A stretch of 45,237 nucleotides of DNA from a virus. Below, piece after piece: positions 16,701 to 23,737 of the stretch (position 1 is the first letter of the stretch; each line of letters starts with the position of its first letter). The notes under the pieces were generated by a model. That model saw only the letters and a list, made by a program, of their open reading frames with translations, was not told the origin of the DNA and ran no database searches. The stretch lies in the IMG/VR virus record IMGVR_UViG_3300037245_000607, positions 1-45,237 of that record. One strand, given 5' to 3'. Made by a program: the position numbers and the translations under genes.

Positions 16701-19381
16701 AAACATTCGTCGAGAAGGATAAACGGGGCGATTTCCTGAAGCGTGTTGCCGAAGCGAAGTCCCCTAGGGACCTTGAAAAGATTACCGCTGCAGTAGAAAA
16801 AGGCGTTTTACGTGCTGAAAAGCGGGATGCAGTCAACCGTCTCAAGGTAGCAATCAAAGCAATCAACCCGAAAAAGATGTTGCCGGAGTTTGCGGGAACC
16901 GCTCAAAGCATTCTTGACAGCTTGCAATTAGGCAAGATCAGACCTGAAACAGAGCTCAAAAACGCTGAAATGCGGGCGATGGCGCAGCAGGTACTTGATA
17001 CCGCACGAGAAGATTCGGTCGCGGCGTTCCAGGCACAACAGATTCTTACGGAACTTAGCGGCATGACAGCCAAGACATTCGCTATCAATCAGCTTTCAAT
17101 TGAATCACTTGACCAAATAACGAACACGCTTATCGCTCTCAGATTCCAGAATGAGGCTGATACCATCGCGGCGAAGGATGAGAACGCAAAAGAGGCCATA
17201 CGGCGAAGATCAGCGATTAAAAGAGAGATTACTGCTCCTCCGTCCATTCCGGCTAACCTGGGCGGCGAGGCAAGTTCAAAGGTTCTTAAGAAATTCAAAC
17301 TCATACACGATAATCTTGAGTCTGTTTCCGATGCCGTTTCCGGCGCACGGCCGGGGACTTATAAGCTTTGGTCTGAATCTAAGCGAGCGATGACTGAATT
17401 TGTTTACGATGTTATTGATACCGGGGTCGATAATCAAGTCCTGCACGCTGACGGCGCAAAGGACTTAATGAGGGAAATCGAAAAAGATAATGGCGTAACC
17501 AGCAAGGATATACTTAATTGGTCTATGAGGCCGAAGGATATTTCTCTGGTAAGCAAGGCGTTCGGTCACGCTCCAAAGCCAGAAGTTCACACTTTCACGC
17601 TTAAGGATAATTCCGGCAAGGCAGCCTCCTTTGAATTTACGTCAAACGAAATAATGTCAATATTTATGCACACGCGAAATAGTCATAACCTAGCCGTTCT
17701 TCTCAACGATGGAATGGATCGCGTAACCAAAGGCGTTAAGGAGAAAATGCGAGGTTTCACTGTTGAGATAGTTGAAAATATGATCGATACCTTGACACCT
17801 CAGCAGAAAAAGGTTGCCCGGCAGGTTGGTTCTAAGGTGATGGACGGGCATAATAAAGAGGCTATTAACGAAGTGAGCGCAAGGATCGAATTCATTGACA
17901 TTGCGAATGTTGAGAATTACTGGCCTGCTCGCCGGTCGATTGTTCGCGGTCCGAAGGGTAAAAAGTTGGCCGGTTCTAATCAGCTTGTCGAAAGCATGGG
18001 TTTGCTTAAGGAGCGAGTTGGGACATCTAATCCGCTAAAGTTGGCTGGATTCTTTGAAACCGTCTTTAATTCAAGCATAAGTTCTGCGAAGTACGTTGGC
18101 CTGGCCGAACCGCTGCGAGAAGTAAAAGCCGTTTATACGCCTGATGTGATCGTCGATATGGAAGATAAAGGCAGGTCAGCAGAAGCAAAACGTATTACAC
18201 AATTTATTGAGCGGATCGAGGGCCAGTTATTTGAGGGTGACGAACTGAGCGATATAGTTGCTCGGATGCTCGGCGGGTTTGCAAAATCTAAGTTATTCCT
18301 TAATGCCAAGATCGCACCAAGACAGCAGGTATCTGAATTCTTGATTAGTTCTTATGTTGATCCTAAGTACATGGCGGAGTTCCGGGGCATTCCGTCTAAG
18401 GCTGATATACAAGCCGTTCGGGATCTTTCGCCACAAATGAAAGCAAGGTTTGATAGTTTGCAGTTCGATCGAGACGTGGGCGATGCTTTCCAGCGTAATT
18501 CAATGATGAACTGGTTGACCGGCGAAACCTCACTGATCGACCATACTGCACTTGGGATGAAATTCTTTGACACAAATGCTATTGTTGACCTTTACAGAGC
18601 AACAAAGGCTGAGGTTGTCGACAACAACCCAGACGTAGCTATAGACAGCGAAGCGGGGCAAGCTCTACTCAAAGACCGCTTTGAGTGGGTAGTTCGCCAT
18701 ACGCAGCCTGTGTGGAATGTAAAAGACAGGTCATTGCTCGGCAGTAGTCTCAGTCCGTTAACTAGGTCCCTGACAATGTTCATGTCGCAACGTGAGCAAT
18801 TAGTGAGAATGGTCAATAATGGCGTATCTGATTATGTTAACAGTAAGAAGACCAACGAAGACGCATTAAGGCTCGGTCGTATCCTGGGCAGCGTTGCTAT
18901 GAACCTCGCGGCCTTTACCGCCTATAATCTGGCATGGGCAGTTCTGATCAAGAAGCGGCATAAGGACGTAGCCGATGCCATGAGGGACGCCGTGAAAGAT
19001 GTATTGTCGTTACCGTTCTTTGGAGGGTGGTTCGCTGAGGCATTTGGGTATTACTTCAATATCTTCGCCGACAAGCCAACATTCGGACAAAGTGGTTTTC
19101 AGGATGGCACAATTGAGGGGATATTGAAGGATATACTACTTGACGGAATAGGTGGTTTCGCTTTGGCCGGCAAGCATTTCGTAACTGAGGAAAAATATAA
19201 GAGTGGTCCGAATAAAGGTAAATTGAAATGGAAAACAGAATTATTTGTTGCAATTGATAGTATGGCCAATGCGATCGCATCACTCAAGGGCTTGCCTTAT
19301 TACGGGGCGAAGGATATTGCTCAAACAGTCATAGCGCAAACCAAAACTGACGACAAAAAGAAGAAAGCACCTAAATTTTAA
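13775..19381 (+). CDS. giant internal ejection protein (T7 gp16 position) with ADP-ribosyltransferase-like domain
   Basis: 1868 residues. Residues of about 220-450 contain several hydrophobic Gly/Ala segments (AGAAMGLVTRL, AVGISLLTGNPLVGLAML), possibly membrane-inserting. Residues of about 497-632 resemble the polyvalent-protein ADP-ribosyltransferase domain: VVDEKGEPLTVFHGT, EGAIFFSDDPEIAATFSRA, NPLIL, DGIIVKTDGATEYAVFSADQI. They supply the His (FHGT), the aromatic FF strand and the Glu (TEYAVF) expected of the H-Y-E type. Residues 820-1010 are long charged helices. About 1620-1680 has WVVRHTQPVWNVKDRS and SPLTRSLTMFMSQREQ, a motif shared by giant phage virion proteins. A membrane helix (SVAMNLAAFTAYNLAWAVLI) follows. 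No lytic transglycosylase motif is evident. It is probably ejected into the host with the DNA. Confidence 0.75.
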   Translation: MPFRTSDDEIIEDQQAVAVQEPPTFRGSDDEVIGGDVSDSIEFRKQVMDDIYHNPDKLKHPAIRSQMATELINTLDDPEDFKMEIENSFFMSELFGIDLFDAQFMAPGIAKELYGESLEKMSASVVNRNLRDDIKTALRETPLNLKIGTIGLGASTLEAIKRRAIQLAGGGISEDIDAAVRSQFEAITPQMDPATGSLRNPLDGNNFLIPPDRIDFLRADKPLPGSVAGAAMGLVTRLPDIGAKILRGKQKDLTAAQDIATMSNAPITKLMRVTVQSGVPSMGAAVGISLLTGNPLVGLAMLGESEGGAAFQAQLEAGGSVRKSLIIGELSEAAEIGGEMLVLPGIIKGFKEGLSVRRGLTLIAENATQEGITGFNQTFLEVFGKETTKGTDKSLAAKKAIVAGLAAMPENAFVGGVVGGGAASVGVGVDLTRRGVQNIKQVANAVKKDIAVEEAPEVAPEQAPSVEVTPEPSIEVEGEVQVNAEAIAEEKPKLTKTKVVDEKGEPLTVFHGTPEGFDEFDITQSGKNTENINAEGAIFFSDDPEIAATFSRAHESDFILEAAEIGIEAKAFTFQSSNIRPAKLNIENPLILDRSPTREQIDQAKEDGFDGIIVKTDGATEYAVFSADQIISTLVVQPSPAQAQEARPATIKSDDNFDDFFEGFEADEVIERKAPAKADVQSTAATKKQITEAVRNDPVFQAEAEAIELQSQEIQLGKAFIPEKFRGEVKIHLEGDPSLRKHITFKRSEGTPFDQIVMEGFGRNKTGVEETSGELDVTSFLQRLSETKAARKKIGGIPQIVLHKMMSSGDPFSEIAAMRHDMFHKGFTVAEINEATASIEQEHKIEIEPLLETKEDVETRGRLSKRAPGEKGKLTRAERKAATTKKETAAQLKSRIKKLHKSTGVPVETIAEILRTNKEQKDVARELREAQEEGQAVGFRAGEKESREKAKVEILKLKQAQNLTDARRKTASELVKTFVEKDKRGDFLKRVAEAKSPRDLEKITAAVEKGVLRAEKRDAVNRLKVAIKAINPKKMLPEFAGTAQSILDSLQLGKIRPETELKNAEMRAMAQQVLDTAREDSVAAFQAQQILTELSGMTAKTFAINQLSIESLDQITNTLIALRFQNEADTIAAKDENAKEAIRRRSAIKREITAPPSIPANLGGEASSKVLKKFKLIHDNLESVSDAVSGARPGTYKLWSESKRAMTEFVYDVIDTGVDNQVLHADGAKDLMREIEKDNGVTSKDILNWSMRPKDISLVSKAFGHAPKPEVHTFTLKDNSGKAASFEFTSNEIMSIFMHTRNSHNLAVLLNDGMDRVTKGVKEKMRGFTVEIVENMIDTLTPQQKKVARQVGSKVMDGHNKEAINEVSARIEFIDIANVENYWPARRSIVRGPKGKKLAGSNQLVESMGLLKERVGTSNPLKLAGFFETVFNSSISSAKYVGLAEPLREVKAVYTPDVIVDMEDKGRSAEAKRITQFIERIEGQLFEGDELSDIVARMLGGFAKSKLFLNAKIAPRQQVSEFLISSYVDPKYMAEFRGIPSKADIQAVRDLSPQMKARFDSLQFDRDVGDAFQRNSMMNWLTGETSLIDHTALGMKFFDTNAIVDLYRATKAEVVDNNPDVAIDSEAGQALLKDRFEWVVRHTQPVWNVKDRSLLGSSLSPLTRSLTMFMSQREQLVRMVNNGVSDYVNSKKTNEDALRLGRILGSVAMNLAAFTAYNLAWAVLIKKRHKDVADAMRDAVKDVLSLPFFGGWFAEAFGYYFNIFADKPTFGQSGFQDGTIEGILKDILLDGIGGFALAGKHFVTEEKYKSGPNKGKLKWKTELFVAIDSMANAIASLKGLPYYGAKDIAQTVIAQTKTDDKKKKAPKF

Positions 19382-19402
19382 TAACACTTAAGGAGAAACA
19401 GC

Positions 19403-19852
19403 ATGGCTAAGGAGCAATGGAAGAAGTTGGGAATTTACATAGGAGGAACAAGTCTTGTGCTGGGTCTTTTAGGTAGCATGGTTGGTATTGTATGGGCGGG
19501 CAGCGGCAAGTTCACGGCTTACGATAAAGATATTAAATCTAACGCAACAAAGGCAAGCGTGGAAATAAACGCTGTCGCTGAAAATCAAGCCGAAGACAGA
19601 CTGGCCATGAAGGGGATAGCGGACGTACTCGCTAAACTCCAAGAAAAGCAAAGTGAAGACTATCGGGAGCTTAAAGACGCCGATAATGCAGGTGAGGTTC
19701 GTGCGGAAAAAATATCTTCACAGTTCACTTTGATATTAGGTCATATGACGCAGCAGACAGAAGCCACAAAGAGAACCGATTCTGCGATTGGCGGTATTCA
19801 GGTGGACATTGGAAAACTTCAAACTCAATATAAAACACTAACAAAGGACTGA
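19403..19852 (+). CDS. membrane-anchored coiled-coil protein
   Basis: 149 residues, with an AAGGAGA site eight bases before the ATG. One transmembrane helix is visible at about residues 10-33 (LGIYIGGTSLVLGLLGSMVGIVWAG), followed by a charged helical region (AEDRLAMKGIADVLAKLQEK) that probably forms a coiled coil. It closes the ejection-protein operon. The one-helix-plus-coiled-coil plan would fit a holin-type or spanin-like protein, or a minor virion membrane protein, but nothing decides between these. Confidence 0.7.
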   Translation: MAKEQWKKLGIYIGGTSLVLGLLGSMVGIVWAGSGKFTAYDKDIKSNATKASVEINAVAENQAEDRLAMKGIADVLAKLQEKQSEDYRELKDADNAGEVRAEKISSQFTLILGHMTQQTEATKRTDSAIGGIQVDIGKLQTQYKTLTKD

Positions 19853-19853
19853 C

Positions 19854-20033
19854 ATGTTTCATACACCAGAAGATAGATTCAGGGCGAAGATGCGTATAAT
19901 AAAAGCCAGATCAGTGGCGGCCAAGAAAGCCAACGAAGCCCTAATTGAATCAAAAAAGAGATCGCATGGTCATAAAGTTAGACAAAGGTTAATCTTGGTT
20001 GCACAGAAAAAGCATAAGGTGAAGAAGAAATAA
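19854..20033 (+). CDS. very basic 59-residue protein
   Basis: An ATG at 19854 lies one base after the previous stop, with an AAAGGACTGAC ribosome binding site, and the frame stays open to TAA at 20033. The product starts MFHTPEDRFRAKM and ends QKKHKVKKK. About a third of its residues are Lys or Arg. The placement, ribosome binding site and the terminator immediately downstream make it a real last gene of the late operon. Nucleic-acid binding is possible from charge alone, but no family is recognised. Confidence 0.65.
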   Translation: MFHTPEDRFRAKMRIIKARSVAAKKANEALIESKKRSHGHKVRQRLILVAQKKHKVKKK

Positions 20034-20049
20034 CAAATCATCTACTTTC

Positions 20050-20096
20050 CCCCTGCGAGTTCTCCATGTTTTTATGCTCGCAGGGGTTTTCTTTTT
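20050..20096 (+). terminator. strong Rho-independent terminator ending the late operon
   Basis: A perfect 10-bp stem (CCCCTGCGAG with CTCGCAGGGG) and a 17-nt loop are followed by TTTTCTTTTT. It stops rightward late transcription just before the convergent leftward genes. On the minus strand no U-run follows the stem, so it is one-directional. Confidence 0.92.
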
Positions 20097-20102
20097 GCTC
20101 AA

Positions 20103-20258
20103 TCAAAACGCCGACCTCCTACCCTTGACCCTGTTCTCCTTAAGGGATTTCTTTGGTGCTTTCGCTGGTTTTAAAATATCTCCGCATGATGCGAATGACC
20201 CCGACTTATTTAGATACTTTCCTTTTCCGTTATCGCTACTTAATGATGCGTGTGCCAT
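20103..20258 (-). CDS. small basic protein, 51 residues
   Basis: On the minus strand an AAAGGAGATC ribosome binding site precedes the ATG at 20258, and the frame ends with TGA at 20103. The product, starting MAHASLSSDNGKGKY and ending VKGRRSAF, is basic and Ser/Lys rich with no hydrophobic segment. It is the last leftward gene before the convergent terminator. The overlapping plus-strand frame in this region has no ribosome binding site and lies downstream of the terminator, so the minus-strand reading is preferred. Function unknown. Confidence 0.6.
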   Translation of the reverse strand: MAHASLSSDNGKGKYLNKSGSFASCGDILKPAKAPKKSLKENRVKGRRSAF

Positions 20259-20271
20259 TTGATCTCCTTTG

Positions 20272-20445
20272 TTAAATTACCTTGTCCATAAGCCCTTTAG
20301 CTGTAATCGCCAGAAGTAAATCAGGCGAATAGTCATCAGGTTTAATTTCGTCCGCTCGCGCCTTAATATCAGTTAGCATCCAATTGTAGCTTTCTGTGTA
20401 GGCTGGCAGGATTCGTTTGAGTAGTAGTAGTTCGTCGGCTGTCAT
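20272..20445 (-). CDS. hypothetical protein, 57 residues
   Basis: The start is placed at the ATG at 20445 (MTADELLLLKRIL), because GGAGG lies about nine bases upstream and this avoids overlapping the previous gene. An in-frame ATG at 20463 would add six residues (MWRRKK). The product is a helical, mixed-charge protein ending TAKGLMDKVI. It sits at the distal end of the leftward operon. No family is recognised. Confidence 0.6.
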   Translation of the reverse strand: MTADELLLLKRILPAYTESYNWMLTDIKARADEIKPDDYSPDLLLAITAKGLMDKVI

Positions 20446-20449
20446 CTTC

Positions 20450-20656
20450 TTACGCCTCCACATTCAATTTGCGATGTTCGAGTTCTGTTTCAAGATCGTT
20501 GACGCGAGTTGCGTAGCCAACAGCGATCTTCTTATGGTACGTAGCTTCGTCCTGCGAATCCGACACTTTTGCAACTGTCAGTAGTGCGCAAGCCAGAAAG
20601 CCAACTGGTCCGGCGATCAATGCTCCGAGTATAAACCATCCTATATTTTCCCACAT
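20450..20656 (-). CDS. small single-pass membrane protein
   Basis: 68 residues. Residues 5-28 form a Gly-containing transmembrane helix (IGWFILGALIAGPVGFLACALL) followed by a hydrophilic helix (DEATYHKKIAVGYATRVNDLE). The pattern resembles small phage membrane proteins of the DUF3789 kind. It lies among other membrane and cell-wall-related genes at the end of the early arm, where a lysis accessory or superinfection-exclusion role would be plausible. That role is inference. Confidence 0.65.
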   Translation of the reverse strand: MWENIGWFILGALIAGPVGFLACALLTVAKVSDSQDEATYHKKIAVGYATRVNDLETELEHRKLNVEA

Positions 20657-20659
20657 AGC

Positions 20660-20998
20660 CTACCCTTTCCCGTTAATTTTTGTTTCCATTTCTGTATGAA
20701 ATTCAGCAACATTAAGACAACCAGCCACAAGGGCTTGGTTGATAATATCACTGAGTAATATATCTTTAAAGCCCAATCCCGCACATAAGCAGAAAATTAA
20801 GAAATCCTCCCTGTTCATCCATTGGCTACTATCGAGATTAGAGTTTCCGCATATCTCTATATATCTGTCGAATTGGCCCTTGACGCCTTCGGTGACGCCT
20901 TTCTGGATTTCTATCGTTAAGTACAGACCATCGGGCGACATGATACTGAGATCGTCTCCTTCTTTCGGTTCGCCTATTGGTATATCTTTACCTGGCAT
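20660..20998 (-). CDS. hypothetical soluble protein, 112 residues
   Basis: The frame is open further upstream, but the start at 20998 (MPGKDIPIGEPKEG) has an AAAGGGGA site and overlaps the upstream lipoprotein-like gene by only 11 bases, so it is chosen. The protein reads DGLYLTIEIQKGVTEG, then an acidic/aromatic middle (NREDFLIFCLCAGLGF) and an acidic helical end. It has no membrane segment. No family is recognised. Tight spacing with both neighbours supports it as a genuine operon gene. Confidence 0.65.
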   Translation of the reverse strand: MPGKDIPIGEPKEGDDLSIMSPDGLYLTIEIQKGVTEGVKGQFDRYIEICGNSNLDSSQWMNREDFLIFCLCAGLGFKDILLSDIINQALVAGCLNVAEFHTEMETKINGKG

Positions 20999-21314
20999 GA
21001 TGATTCCCCTTTCCAGCTTCAAAACTTGCATTGATCCCGGTACGTGGCTCAGTGATAATAAGCCTGCCTGGATTAACCGAACTGCACGGATCATTAACGA
21101 CAATCCAAACAGTAACATTCGGGTCTTGGAAGAAAAAGTCGACCTTATCCGCAGAGGCATCAGACCACCACCGTTCATGCACTATAGACTTTCCGTTTGA
21201 GACAGGGACTTTCCATTTTATGCAGCCACTAGTGACGATAACTGTCCCGAATACCACAATGATTGCAGCTGCTATAAGCAGGGCAAATATTATATCTACG
21301 ATTAACTTCTTCAT
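20988..21314 (-). CDS. membrane or lipoprotein-like small protein
   Basis: 108 residues with an AAAGGATTTG site. The N-terminal hydrophobic segment at residues 4-29 (IVDIIFALLIAAAIIVVFGT) leads to VTSGC at residues 27-31. The cysteine could be a lipidation site, although the residue at -3 is Thr and not the usual Leu/Val/Ile. The rest is polar and includes WWSDASADKVDFFFQDPNV. A small outer-membrane lipoprotein such as an outer spanin, or a plain inner-membrane protein, are both possible. Confidence 0.65.
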   Translation of the reverse strand: MKKLIVDIIFALLIAAAIIVVFGTVIVTSGCIKWKVPVSNGKSIVHERWWSDASADKVDFFFQDPNVTVWIVVNDPCSSVNPGRLIITEPRTGINASFEAGKGNHHAR

Positions 21315-21344
21315 TTCAAATCCTTTTTACATTTCAATTAACGG

Positions 21345-21974
21345 TTATTTGATTCTAATTAGCGGCCCAATATCGCACCTAAACAAGTCATCTACTTCTT
21401 CGCACCACATCCAAGGGGGTAAACGGCTGATCGGCTCGTCGTAAGCCATTAAGTCGTGATACTGCGTCCTCTTGGCCTCATGCTCTGTGCAATGCGGACT
21501 GTCGGTAAATGTAGGTGTGTAGTCTGGGTTTATCCACCTGACGAACCTGTGGAGCCTTAATCCGCACAATAGTAATTCCATATTACCAGCAATACCGTTC
21601 TCGTAGGGGTCGTCTTTGTGATCTTCCCAGAAAACAGCATCTTCTTCGTGAAACATCGCTGTTCTTGTGAAGTCCATTTTCCTCACAAAAACCTCACCGT
21701 CGTAATTACGAAGCCATTCTCCCATAGGATTGATCTGTACGCCAGACTTACCAGCCCACTTATTGAGCGTGGTTGATTCTTGGACGTTGAGGGACCCCAT
21801 GTACTGGCAAACGCCAACACCTGCTACGTGCGAAAACTTGGCATATTCTTTCGGCGATCCGGTCAACCGTTGAAACTTCTGGATTCTCCGGCTCATCTTA
21901 GAATTACCTGCGCATAATATTTTATCAAGGCTCTGTAATTCAAGCTCTTTCCAATCATATATTTTATCGCTCAC
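21345..21974 (-). CDS. permuted papain-fold (YiiX/NlpC-P60-like) hydrolase candidate
   Basis: 209 residues, GTG start with AAGGAG seven bases upstream. The N-terminal half has the layout of the circularly permuted NlpC/P60 (YiiX/YaeF) group: a hydrophobic strand ending KILCAGNSKMSRRIQ, then KFSHVAGVGV with the candidate catalytic His at residue 49, then LNVQESTTLN with an acidic residue. A Cys in SPHCTEHEA near the C-terminus is a candidate nucleophile. Such enzymes cleave peptides, amides or lipids in the cell envelope. In the absence of a standard endolysin here, it is the best peptidoglycan-hydrolase candidate, but the assignment is tentative. Confidence 0.6.
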   Translation of the reverse strand: MSDKIYDWKELELQSLDKILCAGNSKMSRRIQKFQRLTGSPKEYAKFSHVAGVGVCQYMGSLNVQESTTLNKWAGKSGVQINPMGEWLRNYDGEVFVRKMDFTRTAMFHEEDAVFWEDHKDDPYENGIAGNMELLLCGLRLHRFVRWINPDYTPTFTDSPHCTEHEAKRTQYHDLMAYDEPISRLPPWMWCEEVDDLFRCDIGPLIRIK

Positions 21975-22035
21975 AATAAATCTCCTTAAATTAAAGCCAT
22001 GGACGACAACTTAATGCCGCCCATAGCGTTCGTGA

Positions 22036-22359
22036 TCATTCGTCTTCTTCAACCTTAACGGTCAACTTTCCTTCTTTTGGAGCTTCAAGCGTGATCGTAA
22101 CATCTTCATACTTGAAAAGAATATCTCCATTAGGAAGCGGTTGCAAGCCTGCTGCTGCCACCAACTCGCGAAGCTCGGCTTTCTGCTCGGCTTCACTTTG
22201 CTGGATCGCCAGCCTTTCAGAAACAGTCGCTCGGTACTGTCTCGCTTTCTTCATAAACGGCTTGAGGTTCTCAGGGTTTGTGTCAATCAATTTACCTTGC
22301 TCGCCGGTTCCGCCCTTCAACTTCTTATCCGCTTTCTTCTTTACTTCAGCTTTTGCCAT
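22036..22359 (-). CDS. hypothetical charged protein, 107 residues
   Basis: AAAGGAG precedes the ATG. The N-terminal third is very basic (MAKAEVKKKADKKLKGG), the middle is a long Glu/Ala helix (ERLAIQQSEAEQKAELREL), and the end is a beta-type segment (GDILFKYEDVTITLE) finishing with EEDE. The basic start plus acidic end suggests a nucleic-acid or protein adaptor, but no family is recognised. It follows the structured RNA at 22409-22528 and may be controlled by it. Confidence 0.65.
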   Translation of the reverse strand: MAKAEVKKKADKKLKGGTGEQGKLIDTNPENLKPFMKKARQYRATVSERLAIQQSEAEQKAELRELVAAAGLQPLPNGDILFKYEDVTITLEAPKEGKLTVKVEEDE

Positions 22360-22408
22360 GAGGCACTCCTTTAAAATAAAATTAACATTTAACTTACAAT
22401 TATAAATC

Positions 22409-22528
22409 CCGCTGCCGTTTCCGGTTTACGATCCCGGAAGTTCATTGCCTAACTAGCAGGCCACCTAGGGGGCTATCGACTTTGCGAATAGAGCAATCCC
22501 CATGCCCAGCGGCTTACAACGGCAGCGG
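22409..22528 (-). ncRNA. structured RNA candidate, 120 nt, closed by an 11-bp stem
   Basis: The ends CCGCTGCCGTT (22409-22419) and AACGGCAGCGG (22518-22528) are perfectly complementary over 11 bp. Inside are a 6-bp hairpin TTCCGG/CCGGAA (22419-22439) and a helix ATTGC/GCAAT (22444-22448 with 22493-22497) that encloses two smaller hairpins. One is GCCT/AGGC; the other is CTATCG/CGAATAG (22473-22491, one bulge). The element is GC-richer than the flanking AT-rich spacer and contains no open frame with a ribosome binding site. The minus strand is assumed because all neighbouring genes are leftward. It could be a cis-regulatory leader of the gene at 22359 or a stable small RNA. It matches no RNA class I can recall. 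Confidence 0.6.
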
Positions 22529-22534
22529 AATATT

Positions 22535-23053
22535 CTACAACCATTCGAGATCGTAGCGGTAGTGCTTGATTTTCAATGTCTGCTTGATCAATATTCCATT
22601 TTCTTCAAACCAAGCAATCGGGATCGATGCCCGGTCTGCGGTTTCCAGGTGATTTAAAACCTTGCTCGCATAAACCATGTAAGTTTTTTTGACAGCCCTG
22701 AAGTTTACAATAAAGCAAGCGTGTACGCCTTTTTTCTCTGATTCAACTAAAACCTTTGTGAACGCGATCGACCGTTCCAAAACCGTAAGTTTGTCAGTTT
22801 TGCTTTTGATGTTGCCGTACGGTAATGATTTCAGTTCAGTGGACTTTAATTCAAATTTATAATACGACCCATATACTAAATGCTCTTTATCCCTATGCGC
22901 GTAAATAGTTAAATCACAGGGATTAGAACTGGTAAACCTCATGTTCGTAGCGTTCGACCAACCGCCGGCGTCTTTTAATCTCGTAACGTCGCATCTATCA
23001 GGTATGCTTTCCGTGAATGAAGCCTCAAACTGCTTTCCTGGATTCTTTGGCAT
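22535..23053 (-). CDS. RecU-like Holliday junction resolvase
   Basis: 172 residues with a CGGAGAAAAAC site. The order of motifs matches RecU/penicillin-binding-protein-related factor A nucleases: GKQFEASFTESIP, then RLKDAGGW, NPCDLTIYA with the metal-binding Asp, YYKFELKSTELKSLPYGNI with the Glu-x-Lys pair, and HACFIVNFRAVKKTYMVYA. The enzyme would cut four-way junctions formed during recombination-dependent replication or before packaging. It follows the cytosine methyltransferase and the helicase loader, with a 30-base gap. The length is close to the family norm. Confidence 0.8.
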   Translation of the reverse strand: MPKNPGKQFEASFTESIPDRCDVTRLKDAGGWSNATNMRFTSSNPCDLTIYAHRDKEHLVYGSYYKFELKSTELKSLPYGNIKSKTDKLTVLERSIAFTKVLVESEKKGVHACFIVNFRAVKKTYMVYASKVLNHLETADRASIPIAWFEENGILIKQTLKIKHYRYDLEWL

Positions 23054-23083
23054 AGTTTTTCTCCGTTAAATTTTGTTAGTTAG

Positions 23084-23737
23084 TTATTTGAATAGCGGCA
23101 TTTGCTTCATGTTTGTTTTTGAACCAGTGGCGCAGTTTAAGATATGCAGACCTATTTCTGGGTGTACGCAGTTTCTTAAAACTTTTCTCTCATCATGCGA
23201 ACCGTCATAAATGTTTTTTGTAATGTAAATGTCTAAGTACCGCATCAATACTTCTTTTGTTACATTGACCATCCGCGATTCGGCTCCATCTTTTACGAAA
23301 TCCTTAACTTTTGGAATGTCTATATTTGTTATTCTAAAGTTAGTCCAGAATAAATGCCTCCCTGCTTTTTGTGCAGGTATAAAAGGCTCGTAGTACGGAA
23401 TAACATTCTCTACAACAAAAAGAGATTTGCACCAATTCTGCAAAAATATAATCTCCTGCCATAGTTTCATGTCTGGATATTTCCTCAAATCGTGTCTTGT
23501 TGCTCTCATCATCCTTGAGTGCGTTGGGCATGGCGGACTCGCCCATATCAATTCAAACTCATCGTAATGCTTCAATAAATATTCATGTGCGTCGCCAGTA
23601 ATTACGGTGTCATCAGGAAAGAAGTCTTGGTATATTTCTGCAATATCACTATTTAGCTCAACAGCAGTAACTTCATGTTCCGGGCCCCACAATTTCCGAT
23701 TGCCACCAATGCCAGCATATAGATTTAAGATTTTCAT
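23084..23737 (-). CDS. DNA cytosine-C5 methyltransferase
   Basis: 217 residues, ATG overlapping the upstream stop as ATGA. Motif I is NLYAGIGG (residues 5-12), the catalytic Pro-Pro-Cys is in ASPPCPTHS with Cys70, and motif VI is VVENV near residue 110. A helix RHDLRKYPDMKLWQEI lies between them. At 217 residues it is short and lacks a large target-recognition domain between motifs VIII and IX, like many solitary phage enzymes. No partner restriction enzyme is encoded nearby, so protection from host restriction is the likely purpose. Confidence 0.85.
   Translation of the reverse strand: MKILNLYAGIGGNRKLWGPEHEVTAVELNSDIAEIYQDFFPDDTVITGDAHEYLLKHYDEFELIWASPPCPTHSRMMRATRHDLRKYPDMKLWQEIIFLQNWCKSLFVVENVIPYYEPFIPAQKAGRHLFWTNFRITNIDIPKVKDFVKDGAESRMVNVTKEVLMRYLDIYITKNIYDGSHDERKVLRNCVHPEIGLHILNCATGSKTNMKQMPLFK

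Noticed and set aside
20074-20262. 62-codon plus-strand frame after the late terminator
   Set aside because: It starts inside the terminator stem-loop, has no ribosome binding site, and is opposed by a minus-strand gene with AAAGGAGATC.
22381-22534. tRNA gene in the structured spacer
   Set aside because: No TTCGA-type T loop, no anticodon arm of proper size and an 11-bp closing stem do not fit a tRNA.
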